Of a DNA stretch of 13,067 bases, positions 7,414 through 13,067 are shown one piece after another; position 1 is the first letter of the stretch; each line of letters opens with the position of its first letter. Below the pieces are notes generated by a model, which worked only from the letters and a program-made list of their open reading frames with translations, did not search any database and was not told the DNA's origin. The position numbers and the translations under genes are program-made. This stretch comes from VGWB01 sp964480945. Lineage in GTDB: Bacteria > Bacteroidota > Ignavibacteria > UBA10030. The stretch is from the NCBI GenBank assembly GCA_964480945.1, contig CAYZRX010000091.1, positions 1-13,067 of the forward strand. The letters run 5' to 3'.

Positions 7414-7869
7414 TTAGTGAATGGTGTCGTTCGTATTCAGCGAGATCCGGCCATTCACGCCCGGTGGGCTCTCCCCATCCAGCAACATGCCGGCCACGAA
7501 ACTCTTCATCTCTGGAACTCCGACCGTCGAAAATCCTGCCGCCATGATCCTCTCGATGATGGTCTCGATATCCGCATTCGAGAGCAGCCCCAGCTGTCGG
7601 CACTGGAGTATGTAGCCGTACGCCTCCGGGCTGATCACCGTCTTTTCCACGTCGTGCAGCACGCGATGGGAGAGATGGGTATCACCCTGATCGGCGACGA
7701 GCTTCTGCCCGACCGACAAGCGCTCGAAGAGCCAGGAGAAGGCCGTCGAGATCTCGGACTGCGTGTACCCGTTGTCCGTCAACAAGGAGACATCCACCTC
7801 GCTCAGCTGCTTGTTCGACTTCAATTCGTTCACCAGGAACAAGATAATCTCGACAATGCGTTCTTGCAT
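7414..7869 (-). CDS. smg: Smg/DUF494 family protein
   Basis: The protein has 151 residues, close to E. coli Smg (about 157). It starts MQERIVEIILFLVNELKSNK, then 'LTDNGYTQSEISTAFSWLFE' (30-49), followed by a variable linker and 'VISPEAYGYILQCRQLGLLS' (78-97). The ending 'ADIETIIERIMAAGF' (99-113) plus a final helix fit the DUF494 pattern of an N-terminal small helical domain and a C-terminal helical bundle. The biochemical role is unknown. In E. coli smg lies between dprA and a TopA-type zinc-ribbon gene, and the same closeness to topA here supports the call. There is no membrane segment or signal peptide. The start codon follows the ybeY stop by 1 nt (TGATATG), with only a distant AAGGGA upstream, which suggests reinitiation or coupling. 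The last 15 residues are polar and probably disordered. Confidence 0.8.
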   Translation of the reverse strand: MQERIVEIILFLVNELKSNKQLSEVDVSLLTDNGYTQSEISTAFSWLFERLSVGQKLVADQGDTHLSHRVLHDVEKTVISPEAYGYILQCRQLGLLSNADIETIIERIMAAGFSTVGVPEMKSFVAGMLLDGESPPGVNGRISLNTNDTIH

Positions 7870-7870
7870 A

Positions 7871-8299
7871 TCAGGAGCGTCCCTTCTTGCTGGACAAGTG
7901 AGTAAGGAAGAAATCTTCCCGTTCTTTCATACGAGCCTTCCCTCGGGCGGTTGCGTCGGAATAACCCAGGAGATGCAGCGTCCCGTGGATCAACAACCGG
8001 CGCACCTCATCACCGAAACTGACTGTATAGGTGCGCGCCTGGCTCCTCGCCCGATCGAGATTCACATACACCTCTCCGTCAATCCCCACTCCATCGTCAA
8101 GCGGAAACGCGATCACATCCGTCACCGTGTCGTGATGGAGAAAGCGCCGGTTGATCCGGCGGATGTAGCGACTTCCCACAAAAACGACCGACAGGCTCCG
8201 CGGTCGAGCAGACTCTCTTCTTACAACGTTCTGGATGGTTTGGAAAGTTTCCCGCCTCGAGAATCGGAGGAAAGGGTGACTATTTGATACAAAAATCAT
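7871..8299 (-). CDS. ybeY: Endoribonuclease YbeY (rRNA maturation factor)
   Basis: YbeY is a zinc-dependent single-strand endoribonuclease needed for 16S rRNA 3' maturation and ribosome quality control. The 142-residue protein has the two family blocks: 'INRRFLHHDTVTDVIAFPL' (49-67) and the metal motif 'LLIHGTLHLLGYSDAT' (102-117). In the common H-x3-H-x5-H motif the first two histidines are H105 and H109, but the third position is D115. The GYxD form is, to my knowledge, usual in Bacteroidota and relatives, where Asp can still bind metal, so I do not read it as inactivation. The start codon overlaps the stop of the upstream gene by 4 bp (ATGA), with AAAGGCGGG just upstream. The smg start follows the stop by 1 nt, so the genes are tightly coupled. 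Confidence 0.93.
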   Translation of the reverse strand: MIFVSNSHPFLRFSRRETFQTIQNVVRRESARPRSLSVVFVGSRYIRRINRRFLHHDTVTDVIAFPLDDGVGIDGEVYVNLDRARSQARTYTVSFGDEVRRLLIHGTLHLLGYSDATARGKARMKEREDFFLTHLSSKKGRS

Positions 8300-8811
8300 C
8301 CCGCCTTTGGGTTTGGTTTCCGTGAGCTCTTCTCCCGTGTCTTCTTCTTGCCTTCTTTCCCCGAGGTGGATGGTGGATGTTGTGGTAGGATGTTTTCAGT
8401 TAATGACAATGCAATGCCCGACAGCATCACTTCGGGCCCGAGCGTGGTGAAGTCACCCGACAAAATCTCGCGGTCGACGTTCGCATAGAGCGAACATCCG
8501 CCTTCGCGCTCAACCGTCAATCCCGACAACTTCCCGTCCGTCTCCGCAACGAATGTGATCTCGCCCAACAGCTTGCTCACGACGTACCCCGTGCAAAAGT
8601 GCAGCTGAAGGTGCGCCGTAGGCGTGTATACGGAAATGAGATTTCCCCTCCGCCGACCGATGTTGATGTTCGGGTAGACCTCGAGCGAGAGTTTCCGGTT
8701 CGCCGTCTTGTTCTCTACTTCGAGGCGGTAGTTGCTCCCCCGATGCTTCGGCACCGCACCGAGCACTTGCGCGATCTTCCGTATGTCCGATTCCTTGAAC
8801 TCGAGTCCCAT
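8296..8811 (-). CDS. Unrecognised conserved-looking protein, first gene of the ybeY-topA-hprK operon
   Basis: I do not recognise this 171-residue protein. It begins with a helix-like stretch, MGLEFKESDIRKIAQVLGAV. Residues about 28-140 are rich in predicted beta strands ('YRLEVENKT', 'LISVYTPTAHLQLHFCTGY' at 58-76, 'LLGEITFVAETDGKLSGLTV' at 81-100). The tail from about 145 (GKEGKKKTREKSSRKPNPKA) is basic and disordered, which suggests nucleic-acid or ribosome contact, though this is inference. It has two cysteines (C73, C106) and no signal peptide or membrane segment. The stop overlaps the ybeY start (ATGA), so the two are translated together and may share a pathway. The ATG at 8811 has no well-spaced SD (a GAGG lies 12 nt upstream). 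It is preceded by a leader of about 170 nt after a strong promoter. Confidence 0.8.
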   Translation of the reverse strand: MGLEFKESDIRKIAQVLGAVPKHRGSNYRLEVENKTANRKLSLEVYPNINIGRRRGNLISVYTPTAHLQLHFCTGYVVSKLLGEITFVAETDGKLSGLTVEREGGCSLYANVDREILSGDFTTLGPEVMLSGIALSLTENILPQHPPSTSGKEGKKKTREKSSRKPNPKAG

Positions 8812-8828
8812 CTCTGGTCAAACCTCAG

Positions 8829-8842
8829 TCTCTTAAAAGAGA
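8829..8842 (-). promoter_or_regulatory. Inverted repeat in the leader just before the first operon gene
   Basis: TCTCT-TTTA-AGAGA forms a 5-bp stem with a tetraloop (a 6-bp dyad at DNA level), ending 17 nt before ATG 8811 and just ahead of the only GAGG. Two further short stems lie upstream in the same leader: 8892-8907 (GCGGT, 6-nt loop, ACCGC) and 8947-8960 (AGTCT, 4-nt loop, AGACT). Function is unknown. The elements are short enough to arise by chance. Confidence 0.35.
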
Positions 8843-8991
8843 AACCGGCAATCCTCTCTGCTGTGCCTTGGAACGAAACTCTCTGCACCCTGCGGTCCGC
8901 TCACCGCTCAACTCCCTCTCAAACGCGACGAATTGCTAACCTCTTGAGTCTCAGCAGACTAACGCGTACCGGTAAAGGAATCTTTGAGACA

Positions 8992-9020
8992 AATATAACC
9001 ACCCCCGTGCTGATTGTCAA
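8992..9020 (-). promoter_or_regulatory. Strong putative promoter of the ybeY-smg-topA-xer-hpf-hprK operon
   Basis: Consensus TTGACA (9020-9015), a 17-nt spacer and TATATT (8997-8992) on the minus strand. The -10 region reads TATATTTG, an exact match to the Bacteroidetes TAnnTTTG -7 motif. The -35 begins one base after the MBL-hydrolase stop codon. The expected start is near 8985, which gives a leader of about 170 nt. The 210-nt region 8812-9021 holds no gene that I can support, only this promoter and the leader. Confidence 0.8.
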
Positions 9021-9021
9021 G

Positions 9022-9921
9022 TTAGATTGTGATCACCGTGTTCTCCGCCGCCGCCTCGCATTCGAACTTGTAGCCTCTCGTTTTGACCTCCTTTTTGCAC
9101 TTTTTCAGGATGTCGTCCACTTTATCGTCGCTGTGAGTAGGGTCGTGATGAAAGAGGTAGAGTCGCTTGACGTTCGCCTCAGCCGCCACCCTCAAGGTGA
9201 AAAGATAGTGCGAATGTCCCCAACCGACGCGATCGATGTACTCCTCCGGCGTGTAGGTTGCATCATGGATGAGAACGTCGGCCCCCTCGCAGAAATCGAA
9301 TACCCTCCGGTTGGGATCACCCTTCTTCGATTCGAACTTCGCTTTGACGAACGCTTCGAAGTTCGAGAGCGAAGCCGCCGCCTCCCGATCATACGGTTCG
9401 TTGTCGCTGATGTACACCAACGTCTTGCCGCCATACTCCAGTCGATAGCCGACCGTGAATCCCGGATGATTGACGTACAGGGTTCTGACGGTGCAATCGA
9501 GGACCTTCATCTCCCCTTCGTCCCGTATCGGCATGAAATCGAGCTTCGCCTTCAGCTCGTGAAGCTGGACCGGGAAGTAAATCCTGTTCATCTGCTCCGA
9601 GATGATCTCGCTGAGCGATTTCTCCGTGCGCTCCGTGCCGATGATCGTCAGCTCGTTGCCGGAGATGAAGGCCGGCTTGAAAAAAGGGAACCCCTGAATG
9701 TGGTCCCAGTGCGGGTGCGTGATGAGAAGGAAAGCGTTGACCGACTCCCCGTTGTTGATCAGGTCGTCACCGAAATTGCGAATGCCTGTCCCCGCGTCGA
9801 AGATGATCAATTCATCATTGTCGAGACGGAGTTCGAGGGACGGGGTGTTCCCCCCGTACCGAACCGTCTGCTTTCCGGGAGTCGGGATGGAACCCCGCAC
9901 TCCCCAGAACTTGAGTTTCAT
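9022..9921 (-). CDS. MBL-fold (metallo-beta-lactamase superfamily) hydrolase
   Basis: The 299-residue protein begins MKLKFWGVRGSIPTPGKQTV and continues RYGGNTPSLELR with FDAGTGIR (41-48), the usual opening of MBL proteins related to RNase Z, PhnP and class II cAMP phosphodiesterases. The metal motif HPHWDH is complete (H69, H71, D73, H74). Further ligand candidates are H152 (VNHPGF), D173 (ISDNEP) and H258/H259 (LFHHDP). 'IHDATYTPEEY' (218-228) and GHSH (235-238) are also typical. It is therefore likely an active metal-dependent phosphodiesterase-type hydrolase, substrate unknown. There is no signal peptide, so it is cytoplasmic. The start has GGAGGGGG about 7 nt upstream, and the carbonic anhydrase stop is 18 nt before it. 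It is the last gene of block 1. I saw no terminator after it; the next promoter begins at once. Confidence 0.9.
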   Translation of the reverse strand: MKLKFWGVRGSIPTPGKQTVRYGGNTPSLELRLDNDELIIFDAGTGIRNFGDDLINNGESVNAFLLITHPHWDHIQGFPFFKPAFISGNELTIIGTERTEKSLSEIISEQMNRIYFPVQLHELKAKLDFMPIRDEGEMKVLDCTVRTLYVNHPGFTVGYRLEYGGKTLVYISDNEPYDREAAASLSNFEAFVKAKFESKKGDPNRRVFDFCEGADVLIHDATYTPEEYIDRVGWGHSHYLFTLRVAAEANVKRLYLFHHDPTHSDDKVDDILKKCKKEVKTRGYKFECEAAAENTVITI

Positions 9922-9939
9922 GACACCCCCTCCGGGCGC

Positions 9940-10446
9940 TCACTGCCGATACGCCCTGGCGTAGCCGATATAGTTCTCTGCAGACTGCATGATTTGGCGC
10001 CTCTCCTCATCCGTAATCCCCCTCTTGATCCGGGCAGGTACGCCGGCGACCAGCATCCCCTCCGGTATCTCAAAATGCTGCGGAACGAGGGAGCCCGCGC
10101 CAACGATGGCATACGGCCCCACGGCCGCATCGTCCAGCACCGTCGCACCCATCCCGATCAGGCAGGAATCGTGGATCCTCGCTGCGTGGAGAATCACACC
10201 GTGCCCGATGGTCACGTTCGAGCCGATGGTCAGGGGGTACTTTTCGTGCGCCACGTGGAGAACGCAGTTGTCCTGGACGTTGGTGCGCTCGCCGATTCGA
10301 ATATAGTTAACGTCGCCCCGAACGACCGTGTTGAACCACACACTGCTTTCCTTGCCGATCTCTACGTCGCCGATGATCTGAGCTCCTTCGGCAAGGAAGA
10401 CGGAATCGTGAATTTTCGGGGACTTCCCCCCATAGCTGATGATCAA
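9940..10446 (-). CDS. Gamma-class carbonic anhydrase family protein (YrdA/PaaY-like)
   Basis: A 168-residue left-handed beta-helix protein built of hexapeptide repeats, starting MIISYGGKSPKIHDSVFLAE. The three metal histidines are H64 (CVLHV), H82 (IGHG) and H87 (ILHA). R43 and D45 (VVRGDVN) and Q58 fit the conserved Arg, Asp and Gln of Cam-type enzymes. Homologs are trimers binding Zn or Fe at subunit interfaces; some hydrate CO2 and some have no proven activity. The acidic loop of archaeal Cam is absent, as in most bacterial members. The start is TTG at 10446, overlapping the DUF3108 stop as TTGA, with GAGGAG at 10460-10455 and 8-nt spacing. No ATG lies nearby, and the family N-terminus aligns at this codon. 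It is co-translated with the envelope protein upstream. Confidence 0.93.
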   Translation of the reverse strand: MIISYGGKSPKIHDSVFLAEGAQIIGDVEIGKESSVWFNTVVRGDVNYIRIGERTNVQDNCVLHVAHEKYPLTIGSNVTIGHGVILHAARIHDSCLIGMGATVLDDAAVGPYAIVGAGSLVPQHFEIPEGMLVAGVPARIKRGITDEERRQIMQSAENYIGYARAYRQ

Positions 10447-11330
10447 TTTCCCGGCTCCTCAACATATTTGGGTGGCTGCCAGCCGGGCCTGTTCCACTTC
10501 TCAAGCTGAATCTTGATGCTGCCGAGGATGACGTTCATTCTGGCCAGAATCGGCACCCTGGCATCGTCGTTGCTAAACCAGCCCCGGAACCCGCCGGTCA
10601 AACCGAAGATTCCCACGTATTCCGCCTCCCCATCGAACGCCACGACATCCACCGGGTAATCGATCGCATCGACCTCAATGTCCGTCCGCTTGTTCATGAA
10701 ATTGATGTCGGTGTGCTCCACTTTCTTCTCGATCAGGGTGGGAACGTGCACCTGCTTCTTCTGCCTCACGTTCTCGCGGGCGTAGAAGAACAGGGAGAGC
10801 CCATCCTGGCATCGACCGTTGATGGAAAGTGTGTCAACAGACTCAATGGTTCGCTCGCCGGATGGCAGCTTCTTCCCCTTTTCGCTGTAGACCCTCTTGT
10901 TCTCATAGTCGAACCGGAACCGCTTATAGTCGACCTGGTGACTGGAGCTGTCGTCGCTAATCCACATGTACGAGAAGATGCTATCGTCCAGTTCGCTCAA
11001 GAACCGGACGTGAAGTTCCAGCAGCCAGCTCAGGCTCGGGTTTGAATCCATCAATGCCAGAGCCCTGTATACGGTCCTGCCGTGCTTTTCCTCTTTGTCG
11101 AGGACTTGAACCCGAATGGTTCCGATGTTGAAAAAGGAGTAACTGACCCGGTACTGAAGCTCCTCTCCCACCTGGAGCATCTTACCCTGGGTTTGGGAAT
11201 CGACAGAAGCCAAGGGCTCGCTGACGGCGGGACTCCCCTTGTGTGACGGCGCGAAGAAGGAACCCAAAAACGCAGCGCCGATAAAGACTGGCAGTACCGG
11301 GCTCCACCGGCCAAGTCTTCTCCTTCCCAT
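10443..11330 (-). CDS. DUF3108 domain envelope protein
   Basis: A 295-residue protein with a basic N-terminus and a hydrophobic segment at about 11-27 (PVLPVFIGAAFLGSFFAPS), a signal peptide or anchor, so it acts outside the cytoplasm. The body (about 50-285) alternates polar and hydrophobic residues, beta-rich. The opening 'QVGEELQYRVSYSFFNIGTI' (53-72) is typical of DUF3108, and the late segment 'DGEAEYVGIFGLTGGFRGWF' (233-252) also fits. Function is unknown; a lipocalin-like barrel binding envelope ligands is one possibility, by inference. The start at 11330 has AGGAG about 4 nt upstream, formed partly from the TAG stop codon of the S41 protease. With the TTGA overlap at its end, this makes a compact three-gene unit. 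Confidence 0.78.
   Translation of the reverse strand: MGRRRLGRWSPVLPVFIGAAFLGSFFAPSHKGSPAVSEPLASVDSQTQGKMLQVGEELQYRVSYSFFNIGTIRVQVLDKEEKHGRTVYRALALMDSNPSLSWLLELHVRFLSELDDSIFSYMWISDDSSSHQVDYKRFRFDYENKRVYSEKGKKLPSGERTIESVDTLSINGRCQDGLSLFFYARENVRQKKQVHVPTLIEKKVEHTDINFMNKRTDIEVDAIDYPVDVVAFDGEAEYVGIFGLTGGFRGWFSNDDARVPILARMNVILGSIKIQLEKWNRPGWQPPKYVEEPGN
10455..10460 (-). promoter_or_regulatory. Shine-Dalgarno supporting the TTG start of the carbonic anhydrase
   Basis: GAGGAG on the minus strand lies 8 nt before TTG 10446, inside the last codons of the DUF3108 gene. It is the main sequence evidence for the non-ATG start. Confidence 0.75.
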
Positions 11331-11337
11331 CCGGCTC

Positions 11338-12960
11338 CTAGTTTAACCTCGCGATCTTCTCTGCCTCGGGAAAGAGACTCAGCGCCTTCCGGAAGGGTGC
11401 ATCGACCTGGAGCATCACAGGGTACCACCCTTCATTCCCCCAGAAACTTCTGGCGAACGTCGCTTTCAGTCTGACTTTGATGAATTCCAGATCTTTCTCA
11501 TAATCCTTCTCATCGATCTTCACGTCCCTCTGCGTGATGAACGCGCGAAGGTCCTTCAGGATCTCGTCGGAGACTGTGAACGATCGCTCGAAGGCCCGGC
11601 GGTCTTTGCTGTACGCCGAGCGTATTTTCAGACCCTTCCCATCGAGATAAGCGGTCACGAACTGATCGAACAGCGCGCGGCGCAGCAGGCTCCGGGTCAA
11701 TGGGGTGAGAGGTACATTCTTGACCACATAGTCGGGCGTGATTCCGCCTCCCCCATACACGACGCGGCCGTCGTGTGTATGGTACATCGGCCGGGTCGTA
11801 TCGCGTTCCTCCGTGTGCTCGATATTCTCCCCCTCCCTTTCCTGGCGCGTATAGGCCTCCTGCTGGTAGACGTCTCTCTCCTTCCCTTCGTACTCCCGTT
11901 GGATCGACCTGCCGCTCGGCGTGTAGTAGCGGGCGATGGTCAACCGGAGCGCCGAACCGTCGGCGAGCTGAAACTGGCGCTGTACGAGTCCTTTCCCGAA
12001 GCTCGTCTCACCGACAATGAGACCGCGGTCCCAATCCTGGATAGCGCCCGCGACAATCTCGCTCGCGCTGGCCGAGTTGTTGTTGAGAAGGATGATGAGC
12101 GGAAGTTTTTCGAAGGGCTGACCCGTCCTCGCGTAGTATACTTCATCGAACTCGGGCCGCCGGGATTTTGTGTAAACGATCTTGTGGGGCGCCTCCCTCG
12201 TGCCTCCGTCCAGGAAAAGATCGACCATCTTGAATGCCTGCTCCAGCAGGCCGCCCGGATTATCACGCAGATCAAGGATCAGCCTCTGCATCCCTTGTGC
12301 CTTGAGGCTGTTCAACGCTTGGTCCATTTCGGCGTTCGTTTTCTCACTGAATCGATTGACGCTGATGTAGCCGATATCATCTGTCACCATCATCGCGACA
12401 TCCACGCTGGTCAGGGATATCTTGTCGCGGACAATCTCAAAATCGAGAAGCTCTCTTACCCCCGGCCGGGCGATCGAGACATCCACCCTCGTCCCCTTCG
12501 GGCCCCGCAGGCGCTGAATCACCTGGTCGTTCGTCAGGCCGACGGCCGACGAATCGTTGATCCGCACGATGCGGTCGTTCGTCTGGATGCCCAGGCGGGC
12601 GGAGGGTCCTCCGCCGATCGTTTCCACGACGAAGATCGAATCATTCCGCAGCGTGAACCGAATCCCGATCCCCTCAAACTCACCCCTGAATTCTTCCGTC
12701 ACCGTCTCGAGGGCCCTTGGCGGAATATAGACGGAGTGCGGATCGAGCTTGTCCAGCAGGCCGCCGACGGCGGCATCCGTGAGTTTCGCCGGGTCGACGG
12801 GTTCCAGGTAGTATTTTTCCGTCAGTCCCAGGACCTCGCGGAATTTGTTCACCTGGTCGAGGAGATTATCACCGGAGACGAGTTGGTTGATCTCCATGCC
12901 CGCGAAGACGCCCACGATCACGAGAGCCACAACCGTCCAGAGTGACAGCTTTCTGTTCAT
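11338..12960 (-). CDS. S41 family C-terminal processing peptidase (CtpA/Prc-like)
   Basis: A 540-residue serine protease with a signal-anchor at about 7-21 (LWTVVALVIVGVFAG), so the catalytic part is periplasmic. A PDZ domain spans about 90-175 ('GIGIRFTLRNDSIFVVETIG'). The S41 core covers about 190-350. The catalytic pair is S298 (NSASASEI) and K323 (GETSFGKGLVQ), 25 residues apart as in E. coli Prc (S452/K477), with Q327 at +4 as in CtpB. Such proteases trim or degrade envelope proteins from the C-terminus. Between 'YYTPSGRSIQ' (345-354) and 'GGGITPDYV' (404-412) is a polar, charged insertion of about 50 residues that shorter Ctps lack, and a helical C-terminal region runs to 540. The start has AAGGGA about 8 nt upstream. 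The DUF3108 gene follows immediately. Confidence 0.94.
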   Translation of the reverse strand: MNRKLSLWTVVALVIVGVFAGMEINQLVSGDNLLDQVNKFREVLGLTEKYYLEPVDPAKLTDAAVGGLLDKLDPHSVYIPPRALETVTEEFRGEFEGIGIRFTLRNDSIFVVETIGGGPSARLGIQTNDRIVRINDSSAVGLTNDQVIQRLRGPKGTRVDVSIARPGVRELLDFEIVRDKISLTSVDVAMMVTDDIGYISVNRFSEKTNAEMDQALNSLKAQGMQRLILDLRDNPGGLLEQAFKMVDLFLDGGTREAPHKIVYTKSRRPEFDEVYYARTGQPFEKLPLIILLNNNSASASEIVAGAIQDWDRGLIVGETSFGKGLVQRQFQLADGSALRLTIARYYTPSGRSIQREYEGKERDVYQQEAYTRQEREGENIEHTEERDTTRPMYHTHDGRVVYGGGGITPDYVVKNVPLTPLTRSLLRRALFDQFVTAYLDGKGLKIRSAYSKDRRAFERSFTVSDEILKDLRAFITQRDVKIDEKDYEKDLEFIKVRLKATFARSFWGNEGWYPVMLQVDAPFRKALSLFPEAEKIARLN

Positions 12961-13020
12961 TTTTCTATCCCTTCCGTGCGCAACGACCCAAAAGCCTGCC
13001 TGGACCGCGCGTGAATACCT

Positions 13021-13048
13021 AAATTAGCGAAAATCGCCTGAAATGCAA
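13021..13048 (-). promoter_or_regulatory. Putative promoter upstream of the S41 protease gene
   Basis: TTGCAT (13048-13043), a 16-nt spacer and TAATTT (13026-13021) on the minus strand. TAATTTAG is close to the TAnnTTTG -7 motif. It sits about 60 nt before ATG 12960, with no gene between 12961 and the window end. It is weaker than the other two promoters. Any gene upstream lies outside the window, so co-transcription from further up cannot be excluded. Confidence 0.5.
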
Positions 13049-13067
13049 GGAGAAACGCCCATCCTGC

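Noticed and set aside
7871..8299. YbeY as a degenerate enzyme because the third His is missing
   Set aside because: Asp at that position is a known lineage variant and can bind metal; the rest of the motif is intact.
8599..10509. A 636-codon open frame on the plus strand
   Set aside because: It runs antisense across the unknown gene, the MBL hydrolase and the carbonic anhydrase. Those have complete family motifs; the antisense product has none and is a by-product of GC-rich codon use.

Overview
The window is a dense block of bacterial chromosome. All 14 supported genes lie on the minus strand, so transcription runs from base 13067 towards base 1. Several features point to the Bacteroidota/Chlorobiota-Ignavibacteriota side of the FCB group, with a moderately GC-rich genome. 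YbeY carries the GYxD variant of its zinc motif that I associate with that group. Promoter -10 elements resemble the Bacteroidetes TAnnTTTG motif. There is a small DUF2795 protein, and hprK sits beside hpf. This placement is inferred from family knowledge, not from a search. I saw no mobile element, CRISPR array, tRNA, rRNA or phage gene.

Read in the direction of transcription there are three blocks. Block 1 (13048 to 9022) has a putative promoter just upstream of an S41 C-terminal processing protease. A DUF3108 envelope protein, a gamma-class carbonic anhydrase (TTG start, overlapping the previous stop) and an MBL-fold hydrolase follow. Block 2 (9020 to 2791) begins with a strong TTGACA-17-TATATT promoter lying against the MBL stop codon. 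A leader of about 170 nt follows, then a 171-residue protein I do not recognise, ybeY, smg (DUF494), topA, xerC-like, hpf and hprK. Junctions are tight (4-bp ATGA overlap, 1-nt gap, 12-nt gap) and SD sites are good. This looks like one housekeeping operon for rRNA processing, DNA topology and chromosome resolution, ribosome hibernation and HPr phosphorylation control.

Block 3 (2774 to 1) has another TTGACA-17-TATTTT promoter. It drives a membrane-anchored M23 endopeptidase and the DUF2795 protein, ending at a textbook intrinsic terminator. Only 12 nt past the T-run lies the start of an Omp85 (BamA/TamA-type) outer-membrane assembly protein, which is cut off by the window edge. No gene-free stretch exceeds 300 bases; the largest is the 210-nt promoter and leader region at 8812-9021.

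Most of the window is ordinary core genome. The points worth a second look are the unrecognised first gene of the ybeY-topA-hprK operon and its structured leader, the terminator directly abutting the Omp85 start, a strong SD sequence with no start codon, and a repeated promoter architecture. I found no convincing new defence, mobile or biosynthetic system.
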